In this document: positions 44,601 to 50,196 of the stretch, in pieces
Layout of the letters: each line of letters starts with the position of its first letter
Numbering within the stretch: the stretch's first letter is position 1
NCBI RefSeq assembly: GCF_023073355.1
Contig: NZ_JADPJI010000006.1
Coordinates: 62,001-126,000 of the forward strand
From: Bradyrhizobium sp. 199
GTDB lineage: Bacteria; Pseudomonadota; Alphaproteobacteria; Rhizobiales; Xanthobacteraceae
Length of the DNA: 64,000 nt
Direction of reading: 5' to 3'
Program-made: the position numbers and the translations under genes
The notes under the pieces: model-generated
Seen by the model: only the letters and a program-made list of their open reading frames with translations
The model's database searches: none
What the model was told of the DNA's origin: nothing

Positions 44601-45021
44601 TGAGAAATTGGATTCGGACGACAAATTATGGAGCGAGTTCCGAATCTGGCAGGACATCAATGGCGATGGTATTTCGCAGGCCGGTGAGGTCGAGGCGCTT
44701 TCGCAGCTTGGCATAACATCCGTTGACCTTAATCCAATCGGTCCTGCGATCTACTATTCCGATGGATCTGTCATCAACGGCAAGACAACTTATTTACGTG
44801 CCGACGGGACGACCGGGGCCGCGGCCGACGTGGGACTAGCCTATGCTGGTACCGATCAAGCACAAGCGGAGGCGTCAAGTCCGATCGACGCTCAGCTCAG
44901 TCAGCTCGTCCAGGCTCTGGCCAGCTACACTGCTAGCAACGCTGGCGCGGATTCCTCAAAACTTGCCCCAACGAACAACGAGCAAGCGCATGCAATGATC
45001 GCGACGTCATGGCATTCATGA
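35614..45021 (+). CDS. Giant multi-repeat RTX protein, type I secretion substrate
   Basis: A secreted protein of about 3135 residues. In order: an Ala/Gly-rich N-terminus (1-160); a Gly/Asp/Asn/Ser low-complexity stretch (about 169-296); an EF-hand-bearing module starting PIVLDLTGHGIHI (about 304-475); 26 imperfect repeats of about 54 residues (TTSANGLSTT...VLNADGSRTETV type, about 500-1912); RTX nonapeptides (GGNDNLVGTDGADIMYGGAG and onward, about 1918-1963) with the usual following domain (NDLIVGIKDP to IEKFVFADGTTLD); seven repeats of about 117 residues, most ending FHQDLNGDGxIG (about 2080-2895); and a second copy of the first module (PVILDLTGAGLGL, about 2906-3083). The C-terminus should carry the secretion signal. 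GGGGGAG precedes ATG 35614. A role as surface adhesin or matrix protein is inferred. No enzymatic domain is seen. Confidence 0.92.
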   Translation: MGSSVTDAGIAAAIGQVANAIGIGSPPSTGNAGVNAAVGFGNAVGSAMASAAVGGKGGAAGNAAAGVAGGVVGGYAGFAVGAMGVTAANVAANPSGYAVDQMGNPIGPVAPPVSPPAVNQINDIADPAMTDPNTAVAVAAVAENEADDDANPGPTGTDDGTATAPSAAAGDGDGDGDSDGEGDGDGDGNGGDGPGNGDGNGDGNGNSNGNGDGNGDGSGNGDGSGNGDGSGNGDGTGNGDGSGNGDGSGNGDGSGNGDGSGNGDGSGNGDGSGNGDGGSAGDGGAGGAGEGGGGDGGGSAGDAPIVLDLTGHGIHITQLGSSNKFINVAGDGYQHRTAWAGAGNGVLVLDLKGNGDVNSPEAYNFTLWDPTAKTDMEALAHVFDTNHDGKLNAGDLHWNDFKVLVTNADGTTSLKTLSELGIVSIDLVSNNQKTVLPDGSVIYGQATFTKSDGTTGAAADVRLSYDANGFVVQQSTLHNADGSTSIDVKAYRASGRLASESISTTSADGKTVTLSKDNNGDGVIDQLQSDQSALNADGSTTETITNFNGAGTRVINRTVTTTSADLRTVTIGRDSLGAGTFDQTEVDARDASGNSSVTVTDLNPDGSTKDKAVVTTSANGASKTVQLWLTGDPGLNATQTDSISYAADGSKTEMVTNYAGSGTVAASKVASVVTWTSGDGRSQNEAADLNGDGVVDLTTTKAITVNPDGSSSTTQSEFNADGSLRRKMVTALSADNLSETNQLDLNGDGVFETTVVDVTVVGADGSRTETVTTRSATTALLSQSISTVSADGKTRNIAIDRNGDGIFEQTETDVVNANSSTTSTLIWKNADGSVKAKSVTTTSASGLSISAQADINGDGTFDSLRSTVTGGNADGSSTVTTTDSNANGSLRDKKVVTTSANGLSTTTQKDTIGAGSFNLTETDVTVLNADGSKIETVSDINADGSLRAKTVTAISGDRRTTTVQTDWQGDGHFDQVETKRVNADGSTTTTRTETNSDGSLKERTVTIVSASGLSTSEQSDVNGDGVVDSSGTDVTVLNADGSRTRTLSEFKADGSLKGRAVTTVSANGLNTSVQVDTNGDGVVDGSGADLTVLNVDGSRTETVTHIAGNGAIKDRIAVTTSATGLSRTTQVDADGNGTFELVTTNLTVLNADGSRTETISDLNADGSLRDKMVSTTSADGNTVSISRDVNGDGAVDQTETDTVAANGNRVRTVTDFNANGSIRDRAVTTTSANGLSTTIQRDATGAGTFTQTRTDVAVLNADGSWTETITDTTGTGALVDKTVVTTSANGLSKTTQKDTLGAGAFDFTETDVSVLNANGSTTETVTVTNASGALIRKTIATASADRKTVSMSRDTNGDGVVDQTLASATNTAGSVVTTMTDFNANGTLKDKVVVTTSANGLSTTVQRDTTGAGTFNQTKTDVTVLNADGSRTETVTDFNVDGTVKDRTIMTTSADGLSRNTEWDLKVNPLISDQPVATQTDITVINADGSRTETVKNFLAMAPGPLSIKVATTSANGLSKTVQWDTTGTLDSAQNPVFDQTLTDVTVLNADGSHTETISAYKVGGVLGSKSTITTSADGRSTTVVSDLNGDGLTDKSRSTVTAKYVDGSRVRTVTDYNGDGSVKDKVVKVTSADGRTVTTTRDVDGNGTVDQTEVNVTAVDGSEIDTVTDLGSLGTVVDKTVVTTSADGLTKTTRWDFDGNGTIDRTRTDLTVNNIDGSSVETITEVNADGSLRQKSVLTASADGLTKTVQKDLLGRGYYDYIEVTSIAIDGSSTTVAKHLTSTGTVTDQTITTVSADGNTTTVQEDTTGAGTYNFGATTKRNIDGSSVTYAAYVNASGQTTKRIVTTVSADGLVTTVQTDSTNAGWFNSTNTTVTRVDGSTVSTLLDLNPDGSPEKGLVTTTSANGYIVTTSQILYGTGGNDNLVGTDGADIMYGGAGNDDLFGGRGNDVLHGGKGSDSLRGWLGDDTYAFGRGDGLDIIFDDVVLTGTDAGHYNGGVDTLAFAFGIKPSDVVLQLSGNDLIVGIKDPANAGLSLAQMTDRITLQNWLDPLDRIEKFVFADGTTLDFSPRAGLAAGFATIDTAGSTSLMQIGTNYYFYSNGIGPMLKYGGVPFTSDMLEGRTLLGVEQTSFGYELAIRLPGTDEYTVWNTDFSGNVNGNGTGGVVHGNSAELISLEPSFHQDLNGDGAIGVPPIEAAGSTILMLSNNNYYLNSKTTGTGPILKYQGSPVAAANWGNWSVVAGEQTSGGGYIVVWKSATTAPHYSVWNTDSDGNFLTTLAAAPEVFGNDASLEAFEPVLHQDVNGDGTIGVPTTIETLGSTSLVLSANNYYLIGLNTGTGPVLKYQGSPVLAADWGAWTVIAAEQVAGGGYDVVWKHSSGQFSVWSTDSNGAYLTTLAAAPQVAGTDPSLQALEPTFHQDLNGDGIIGVPPIEYYGSTSLLLSGGNYYLNSISTGSGPVLKYQGSAVIAANYGAYKVIAAEQLSDGGYNVAWKNTSTGLFSIWNTDSNGNFVKTVAAAPEVSGTEMSLKALEPMFHQDLNGDGAIGLLSIELNGATITALDSGYYFMLSASTGTGQTLKYQGSAVIAANYGAYKVIATEQVSGGGYDVAWKNSSTGMFSIWSTDSSGNFVTTLAAAPEVMGNDPSLKALEATFHQDLNGDGVIGVPLDLSGSTSLVQIGANFYLETIGTGIGPLLTSSGNPVGAGNYGTWSPYAAEKVPGGGYDVVWKNSSNGRFSIWSTDSSGSFISTVGSASEVAGTDMSLQTLEQTFHQDLNGDGTIGLTNSVTLDSFGSTRLIQYGGNFYLNSVSTGTGPTLKSGGSAVVAGNYGAWSPYAVERVSGGGYNVAWKNSSTGYYSVWSTDANGNFTGTLTPEVPGSDAGLQSLERVFQQDLNGNGVIGLPVAGPVILDLTGAGLGLTTRDQSKATFDFAGDGHQVHTAWINAGEGFLAIDLSANGQLGPDGIIDQSKEIRFTDWDPGSTSDMQALRDVFDTDHNEKLDSDDKLWSEFRIWQDINGDGISQAGEVEALSQLGITSVDLNPIGPAIYYSDGSVINGKTTYLRADGTTGAAADVGLAYAGTDQAQAEASSPIDAQLSQLVQALASYTASNAGADSSKLAPTNNEQAHAMIATSWHS
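36265..36444 (+). repeat. Ten tandem 18-bp units encoding (S/T)GNGDG
   Basis: Units start every 18 bases from 36265 (AGT GGT AAC GGG GAC GGC type) with a few third-position changes and one Ser-to-Thr change. Related, less regular units lie just upstream. Prone to slippage, so copy number probably varies among strains. Confidence 0.9.
37110..41350 (+). repeat. Twenty-six imperfect repeats of about 54 codons in the RTX gene
   Basis: Each unit has a TTSANGLS-like strand, a polar strand ending in a (D/N)GD or GAG turn, and a VLNADGSRTET-like strand. Units differ from one another, so they are old relative to the 18-bp repeats. The Asp/Asn/Gly turns could bind calcium. Confidence 0.85.
41857..44300 (+). 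repeat. Seven repeats of about 117 codons ending in an EF-hand-like loop
   Basis: Units begin near 41857, 42202, 42556, 42910, 43261, 43617 and 43975. Typical landmarks are GSTSL, NYYL, GTGPxLKYQGS, VWNTDSNGNF and FHQDLNGDGxIG. The last motif is a DxNxDG calcium-binding loop. Confidence 0.88.
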
Positions 45022-45761
45022 CGAAGGACTGATGCTTACTCAAATGACGATTGCCATCAAGCTGCTGGTTGCAATCGTGCCTGGGCGCGCTTCAGCAAAG
45101 ACAGGCTAAGACGCGAGCTGAGCTGGATCGTTTGCCAAGCTCCGCTCGGTGTCCGAACCACGCAGCGGAGGTCAAGGCCTGTCGCCGTGGGATGCGTGGA
45201 ATAACGCTGGTGGTCCGTAGACATCCGGACATATTGCGCGGCCCCTCCGACGCTTGGGGGCGATACCAGATCAGACCCAGGACGAATGATCAGGGCGTTG
45301 GTCATGCGACCTCCGCTAAACAGCGAGCTTACTTCCACTTGGGCATCACCAGAGCAACGACACGCCGTGCTTGCTTAGCCATCCTAGCACCCGAACAGGC
45401 GAGTGAAAAAAGGCCGCCCCATAACCAAGAGCGCCCTCGTGCAGCACTGATCGATCTCAGGTACAGGAACGCCCCGAGCAAGGTTCCGTAGTTTCTCCTG
45501 AAGTCGCCGTTGAGCTTGGCGATCTTAGATAGATCGTTAGAAGCTTCGATTTCGTCGCCATCGCTGGTCCTATCGATTAGCGCCAGCGGCCTATGAACCA
45601 CTGTTTTGCCCGACGCAGCAAGAAAAATTTCGGTATATCGTAAAAAGAGCGCTGGTGGGCAACGACCAAACCGAAGCTCTGCATTTCGGAATCCCTGCCC
45701 CGTGCTAACCGCGAGGAACGAGCCGGCGGCCCAACGATTCGCCACGGCAGGAGCTATTTCA
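45022..45761. other. Region after the RTX gene without a supported gene
   Basis: About 740 bases. Frames exist on both strands (for example 45051-45491 plus, and 45329-46201 minus, the latter opposing a better gene), but none has convincing start, composition or family features. It may contain decayed gene fragments. Confidence 0.45.
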
Positions 45762-46034
45762 ATGCTGGCGACGAGGGGAAGATCAAAGGGAGTCCGAACC
45801 CTCCGCGGCTGGGCGATCAACGTGCTGCAGGAGGCCGGCGCCATCCAGGAGTGCGAGGAGCACGGCTGGGCGAAGGAGCGCGCGGATCCGCATGCGCGCG
45901 AGCGCGCCTTGGATCTCGCACGTCGAGATCTGCCTGCCGGGGTTTCCCGGGAGGAAGCGGCCGGCGTAGTCCGTGACGTCCTCGACTCGATCGGCGACAC
46001 TTGCCCCGAGTGCCCGCCTTCGGAATCAGCCTGA
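45762..46034 (+). CDS. Small conserved protein near the Ku/LigD cluster
   Basis: A 90-residue acidic, helical protein: TLRGWAINVLQEAGAIQECE, then HGWAKERADPHARERALDLA and AAGVVRDVLDSIGDTCPECP. The pattern is one I associate with small rhizobial proteins near Ku/LigD genes. The two Cys in the C-terminal TCPEC could bind metal. AGGAG lies 8 bases before ATG 45762, which decides the start over an upstream in-frame ATG. The function is unknown. Confidence 0.7.
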   Translation: MLATRGRSKGVRTLRGWAINVLQEAGAIQECEEHGWAKERADPHARERALDLARRDLPAGVSREEAAGVVRDVLDSIGDTCPECPPSESA

Positions 46035-46446
46035 TTCATCGGAAAGCCCGAGCCACTGGCTGGCTGCTTTTGCAGCGCCTGGCAGGCCAACTCACGAATG
46101 CGGTGCTGTGACCAGTAGCGTACCCAGGGACGCGTGAATGGCTTGAGGTTCTTGCGTCTTCCCTGCCGCGCGGGCCCGCTCAGCCTCGAAGCGCGACCCA
46201 AACTCCGATGAGAAAGGTCAATGCAATCGACCGCAACGGTGCCTTCACGATCACGTCGCGCAACTGTCTGCGCAGCCTATTGCAGAATCCAACGGAGATG
46301 ACTGGCTTGACCGGCGAGCCGTCCTCGCGTCGGCGCTCGGTCTTGCACCGGACGATCGCTCGATGTCGCCCTGCTGATCCATTAGGCCGACGCTTCCGTC
46401 ATTGCTGAGGTTTCTTTCATATCCATGCGGCCGTCCTACTCGGTCG
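46035..46446. other. Intergenic region downstream of Ku
   Basis: About 410 bases between the small conserved gene and the end of the convergent Ku gene. I see no supported gene or clear terminator. Confidence 0.45.
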
Positions 46447-47373
46447 TCAGGCCGACTTCCGTTGCGCCTTTGCCGCAGGCTTCTTTGCCACCGCTTCCTT
46501 GGCCGGCTTCTTGCCGGCAATCGGCATCAGCATCTCCTTTTGTCCGGCCGCCGCCTTCCGCGGCTGCTTGGCGGCCTTGCCGGCTTTCGCCGGCGCGAGT
46601 TCCTGACCCACGCTCCGCCGGAGCGCTTCCATCAGGTTGACGACGTTGGTCGCTGCCGGCTTTTCCTTGGGGGTGATCGGCTTTCCGGCGCGCTTCTGGT
46701 TGATGAGCTCGATCAGCGCGGTCTCGTAATGGTCCTCGAACTTCTCCGGCTCGAAGTTACCGGCCTTCTGGTTCACGATGTGCCTAGCCAGATCCAGCAT
46801 GTCCTTCGTGACCTTCACGTCTTGGATCTCGTCAAAATACTCCTGCTCGCCGCGCACCTCATAAGGGTAGCGCAGCAGCGTGCCGACGAGACCCTTATCC
46901 ATCGGCTCCAGCGCGATGATGTGCTCGCGGTTCGTCAGGACCACCCGCCCGATCGCGACCTTGTCCAGCTCGCGGATGGTCTCGCGGATTACCGCGAAAG
47001 CGTCGTGTCCTACCTTGCCGTCCGGACGGATGTAGTAGGGACGAATGAGGTAGCGCGGGTCAATGTCAGTGCGATCGACGAACTCATCGATCTCGATGGT
47101 CCGCGTCGACTCCAACGCAATCTCCTCGAGCTCCTCCTTCGAGACTTCGATGTACTGGCCCTTCTCAAGCTCATAGCCCTTGACGATGTCCTCGTTCGGC
47201 ACCTCGTCACCGGTGTCGGCATCCACCTTGAGGTACTTGATGCGATGGCCGGTCTGCCGGTTGAGCTGATTGAACGAGATCTTCTCGCTTTCCGACGTCG
47301 CCGGGTAGAGCGCCACCGGGCAGGTCACCAGGGATAGACGCAGAAAGCCTTTCCAGTTCGCGCGTGGGGCCAT
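46447..47373 (-). CDS. ku: Ku protein, bacterial non-homologous end joining
   Basis: A 308-residue Ku homologue that forms a homodimeric ring on broken DNA ends and recruits LigD. The Ku core spans about residues 4-255 (RANWKGFLRLSLVTCPVALY, LNRQTGHRIKYLKVDADTGD, then RYLIRPYYIRPDGK and IGRVVLTNREHI). The C-terminus from about 265 is Lys/Ala/Pro-rich and basic, as in many bacterial Ku proteins where it helps DNA binding. ATG 47373 is chosen because the core begins right after it. It is divergent from the genes that follow and shares a 149-base promoter region with them. LigD is encoded 2.8 kb away. Confidence 0.95.
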   Translation of the reverse strand: MAPRANWKGFLRLSLVTCPVALYPATSESEKISFNQLNRQTGHRIKYLKVDADTGDEVPNEDIVKGYELEKGQYIEVSKEELEEIALESTRTIEIDEFVDRTDIDPRYLIRPYYIRPDGKVGHDAFAVIRETIRELDKVAIGRVVLTNREHIIALEPMDKGLVGTLLRYPYEVRGEQEYFDEIQDVKVTKDMLDLARHIVNQKAGNFEPEKFEDHYETALIELINQKRAGKPITPKEKPAATNVVNLMEALRRSVGQELAPAKAGKAAKQPRKAAAGQKEMLMPIAGKKPAKEAVAKKPAAKAQRKSA

Positions 47374-47522
47374 GAGTACGCAACGCTCCAAGTACGGGGA
47401 CTTGATTCAAGACGAACGGGGCGGGGCGGTTCCGACACGGAGGCGACGCCCGGATCATTTTCCCCGACTATTCGGCCTTGGACGGACTCGACTCTATTGT
47501 TCTTGTTATGTTCTAATCGGCC

Positions 47523-47933
47523 ATGGCCGACCGACCCGCGAGCTGGCGCATGCCGACACCCAAGCAGATGCAAAAGATGGCCGCTACCGTCCCCAGAAGG
47601 ACCCCTCCCATGCGGGGATTGCCTCCGAACGAAGATCTGCCACCTGAATACTGGCAGGCGGTCCTGCAGGACCCTCGTGCCGGAGGGGGCAGACCCGACC
47701 ATAGCGTCTCCGGACGTCTGCTGCAGCTAAGGCAGATTCCCCAGCACCTTCTGAGGGTGGGTTGCCGGCGCTGCGGCAGGATGGTCGAGATTCACAAGGC
47801 GGACGCTGCCCGGCTCTACGGTCCTGAGGCGATCTGGAGGGATGTCGGTCGGCGGCTGCTGGACAACACCTGCAGGAGTCGAACCGGACGCCATGAGGAA
47901 GACGGCTGTTGGCCGACGTTTGACATGTCGTAG
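47523..47933 (+). CDS. Conserved small protein with CxxC motif
   Basis: A 136-residue protein. The N-terminus is Pro/Arg-rich and probably flexible. The centre reads DLPPEYWQAVLQDP. The C-terminal half holds VGCRRCGRMVEIHKADAARL, then YGPEAIWRDVGRRLLD and CRSRTGRHEEDGCW. Cys pairs at both ends suggest a zinc-binding fold. It is the first plus-strand gene divergent from Ku, upstream of another Cys-pair protein and an SRAP gene, so a role connected with DNA repair is possible but unproven. Confidence 0.72.
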   Translation: MADRPASWRMPTPKQMQKMAATVPRRTPPMRGLPPNEDLPPEYWQAVLQDPRAGGGRPDHSVSGRLLQLRQIPQHLLRVGCRRCGRMVEIHKADAARLYGPEAIWRDVGRRLLDNTCRSRTGRHEEDGCWPTFDMS

Positions 47934-47943
47934 GCGCGAGTCG

Positions 47944-48393
47944 ATGGCGCCGAAGTACCATCCCACGCCCCTGTCCGGAGGCGACCGCAAGGCTCTGAAC
48001 AAGGAGCTCGGCAAGGCGCGTGCGATGGCGAACATCCTTGCTGCGCAATCGGCCGAGATGCGGGCCAAGGCCGAAACCATGCTGCAGCAGGCCGACAAGC
48101 TGCTCTGCGAAAGCTGGAACGAGCGCATGTGGTCGGAGGGAGAGCCAATCGATCCCTCGCCGACGATCGATCAGGCCATCAACGCCAGCTTGCGGTGGCT
48201 GGAAATCCGCTGCGCCCTATGCAAGACGCCGAGCGACGTCGACCTGGCCGCGATGAAGCACGTGCCGACTACGTTCGTCCACGATCTTGCCAGTCGCTTG
48301 CGCTGCCGCAAATGCGCGACAGCGGGCAGGAGGCCGGCGGCGACTCTGCTACAACTCACCGCGCACCCACGCCATCCTCGGACCGATTCTTGA
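47944..48393 (+). CDS. Conserved small zinc-ribbon-like protein
   Basis: A 149-residue protein with a helical N-terminal half (GGDRKALNKELGKARAMANI onward) and a Cys-containing C-terminal half: LEIRCALCKTPSDVDLAAMK, then HDLASRLRCRKC. Two CxxC pairs about 33 residues apart suggest one zinc site. ATG 47944 is preferred over starts that overlap the upstream gene. It begins 10 bases after the preceding stop and ends 2 bases before the SRAP start, so the three genes form an operon. Confidence 0.7.
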   Translation: MAPKYHPTPLSGGDRKALNKELGKARAMANILAAQSAEMRAKAETMLQQADKLLCESWNERMWSEGEPIDPSPTIDQAINASLRWLEIRCALCKTPSDVDLAAMKHVPTTFVHDLASRLRCRKCATAGRRPAATLLQLTAHPRHPRTDS

Positions 48394-48395
48394 AA

Positions 48396-49121
48396 ATGTG
48401 CAATCTCTACTCGATCACGACCAACCAGGCCGCCATTAGCGAACTATTCCGGGTGGTCAATCGCTACGTCGGTAACCTGGCGCCAATGGCGGGCGTTTTC
48501 CCGGACTACAAGGCCCCAATCGTCCGCACGGGCTCAGAGGGCCGCGAGCTCGCGACCGCGCGCTGGGGCATGCCGTCCTCCTCCAAGGCATTGATGGATG
48601 CCGCCGGGAAGCGCGCCGAGAAGCTTGCGGCACAGGGCAAGCCAGTCGACTTCAAGGAACTACTCCGAATGGAGCCGGACGGCGGCACGACCAACATCCG
48701 CAACGTAAAGAGCAAACACTGGATCCGGTGGCTCGGCGTCGAGAACCGTTGCGTCGTGCCGTTCAACTCGTTCAGCGAGTTCAACAAAGCAGAAGGCGGC
48801 GACGTTTGGTTTGCATCCGACAAGACGCGGCCCCTCGCCTGCTTTGCCGGCATCTGGACCAACTGGACGTCGGTCAGGAAGGTCAAGGAAGGCGAGACCA
48901 CCAACGATCTGTACGCCTTCCTCACGACGGAGCCGAATGCCGAGGTGCGCGCCATCCATCCAAAGGCGATGCCGGTGATCTTGAGGACGCCTGAAGAGGT
49001 CGAACTCTGGATGACCGCACCGCCGCAAGAGGCGTTGAAGCTACAACGGCCCTTGCCAGATGGCTCGCTCCGGATTGTCGCTCGCGGCGTCAAGGAAGAC
49101 CCCGGCGACTCGGCAACCTGA
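48396..49121 (+). CDS. SOS response-associated (SRAP/YedK/HMCES-type) protein
   Basis: A 241-residue SRAP protein. Family members crosslink to abasic sites in single-stranded DNA through the N-terminal Cys after Met removal. The start MCNLY gives Cys2. Other conserved elements are visible: TTNIRNVKSKHW (Asn region), CVVPFNSFSEF (Glu near the active site), LACFAGIWTNW and IHPKAMPVIL (active-site His). ATG 48396 must be the true start because Cys2 is the nucleophile. It follows the zinc-ribbon-like gene by 2 bases. Placement beside Ku and LigD suggests a DNA-damage tolerance cluster. Confidence 0.93.
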   Translation: MCNLYSITTNQAAISELFRVVNRYVGNLAPMAGVFPDYKAPIVRTGSEGRELATARWGMPSSSKALMDAAGKRAEKLAAQGKPVDFKELLRMEPDGGTTNIRNVKSKHWIRWLGVENRCVVPFNSFSEFNKAEGGDVWFASDKTRPLACFAGIWTNWTSVRKVKEGETTNDLYAFLTTEPNAEVRAIHPKAMPVILRTPEEVELWMTAPPQEALKLQRPLPDGSLRIVARGVKEDPGDSAT

Positions 49122-49247
49122 CGGGGCGCAGCGCGAGCGGAAGCGGCGTGCAGAGTAAGAACTAATCTCTGCGGGGGCGACGCGTTGCGAGCGTGAGGTT
49201 TCCCACCCAGAGTGCCGCCTTCGTTCTCCATCAGCGCCGCTAGGCGA

Positions 49248-49541
49248 TCACTTGTGATCCGGCTGCCTGGCTGGCGGACCACTCTTGTTGCCAGGCAGGC
49301 CCTTGATATTGGACGTGTCCTGCTGCTGTACGGTGGGGTTCTGTTGGTTCATGCTGGAACTTGCGCCCACGGTATCCCCGGGCTTGGCGGCAGGCCCATT
49401 CTTGTTGCCGGGCTGTCCCGCAATCCCGGCGCCGGAATTCTGGGCGCTTGGAGCCGCTGATACGTCAGGCTTTGTCTGTGCCAGCGCCGCCGGAGCTGTC
49501 GCGGCTAGCGCGAGAGTGGCCAAGCTCACAATCCACCTCAT
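49248..49541 (-). CDS. Small exported Asn/Gly/Pro-rich protein
   Basis: A 97-residue protein with a signal peptide (RWIVSLATLALAATAPAALA) and a low-complexity mature region. A short motif occurs twice (GQPGNKNGP and GLPGNKSGP). AGGAGG lies before ATG 49541, which decides the start. The mature part is probably disordered. No function is recognised, and there is no evident link to the repair genes around it. Confidence 0.7.
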   Translation of the reverse strand: MRWIVSLATLALAATAPAALAQTKPDVSAAPSAQNSGAGIAGQPGNKNGPAAKPGDTVGASSSMNQQNPTVQQQDTSNIKGLPGNKSGPPARQPDHK

Positions 49542-49697
49542 GAGGTCTTCCTCCTTTGGGATTAGGCCGGAAAGCGGAAGGTCCCGCTCTTCATGACGGC
49601 GAACGTTCGCCCAACGTACACGTTCCTCTTGAGAGACGAATAATGGTAACGCACTTGTTCGCTTGCTGACACCGTGGTTCAGCAAACCCAGGACGCG

Positions 49698-49883
49698 CTA
49701 CCCACGATGCTCGGCGCGTTGTCGCGCGCTCGCGCGTTCCAAACGCCCAACTTCCTGGTGAGCGCAGCGGGAGCACCTGAACTCCACCTCGGCCTCGCGT
49801 GGCATGCTTTTCGGCGGGTTTGCGGCCATCGGCCATGCGCCGCACTTCGGGCATTTTACAAGCAGGGTGTCTGTTTCGAGCAT
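49698..49883 (-). CDS. Small zinc-ribbon protein
   Basis: A 61-residue protein with two Cys pairs (VKCPKCGAWPM and FRCSRCAHQEVG) about 24 residues apart, a likely zinc ribbon, followed by a basic tail. AGAGG precedes the ATG. Small proteins of this type often bind nucleic acid or protein partners; nothing more specific can be said. Confidence 0.6.
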   Translation of the reverse strand: MLETDTLLVKCPKCGAWPMAANPPKSMPREAEVEFRCSRCAHQEVGRLERASARQRAEHRG

Positions 49884-50196
49884 CGTGGCACCTCTCTTGG
49901 CAACCGCGCGAAATTGGGGACGTTCCAGCGGGCACGCTGCCGGGGTTGCCGCCGCTGGTCGTCAGCACCTCCGCGAGCGAGGCTGCAGGCCGAGCGATTC
50001 GGCACTTCGTTTCTGCTTACGCAACGTTGGCGTTCGTGCGAGCATCTCGGAAAGTACGCGCTGCAGATAATCTGAAGCTGGGCGACACGCCCTGGGCAAG
50101 GATCGCCTCCCGGGGGCCCGCCAGAGGCTGGCTCCTTTCCGGGTCGCCTCGTTCCGCTCTGGGCGGAACGAATCAGCAGGCCCGCGTTGAATCGGC
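49884..50196. other. Intergenic region upstream of ligD
   Basis: About 310 bases with no supported gene; it should contain the ligD promoter. Long open frames here lie in other phases and show no protein-like composition. Confidence 0.45.

Noticed and set aside
45329..46201. Minus-strand open frame of 290 codons
   Set aside because: It opposes the better-supported small gene at 45762-46034, and its product looks like noise for most of its length. A short coding remnant at its C-terminal end cannot be excluded.
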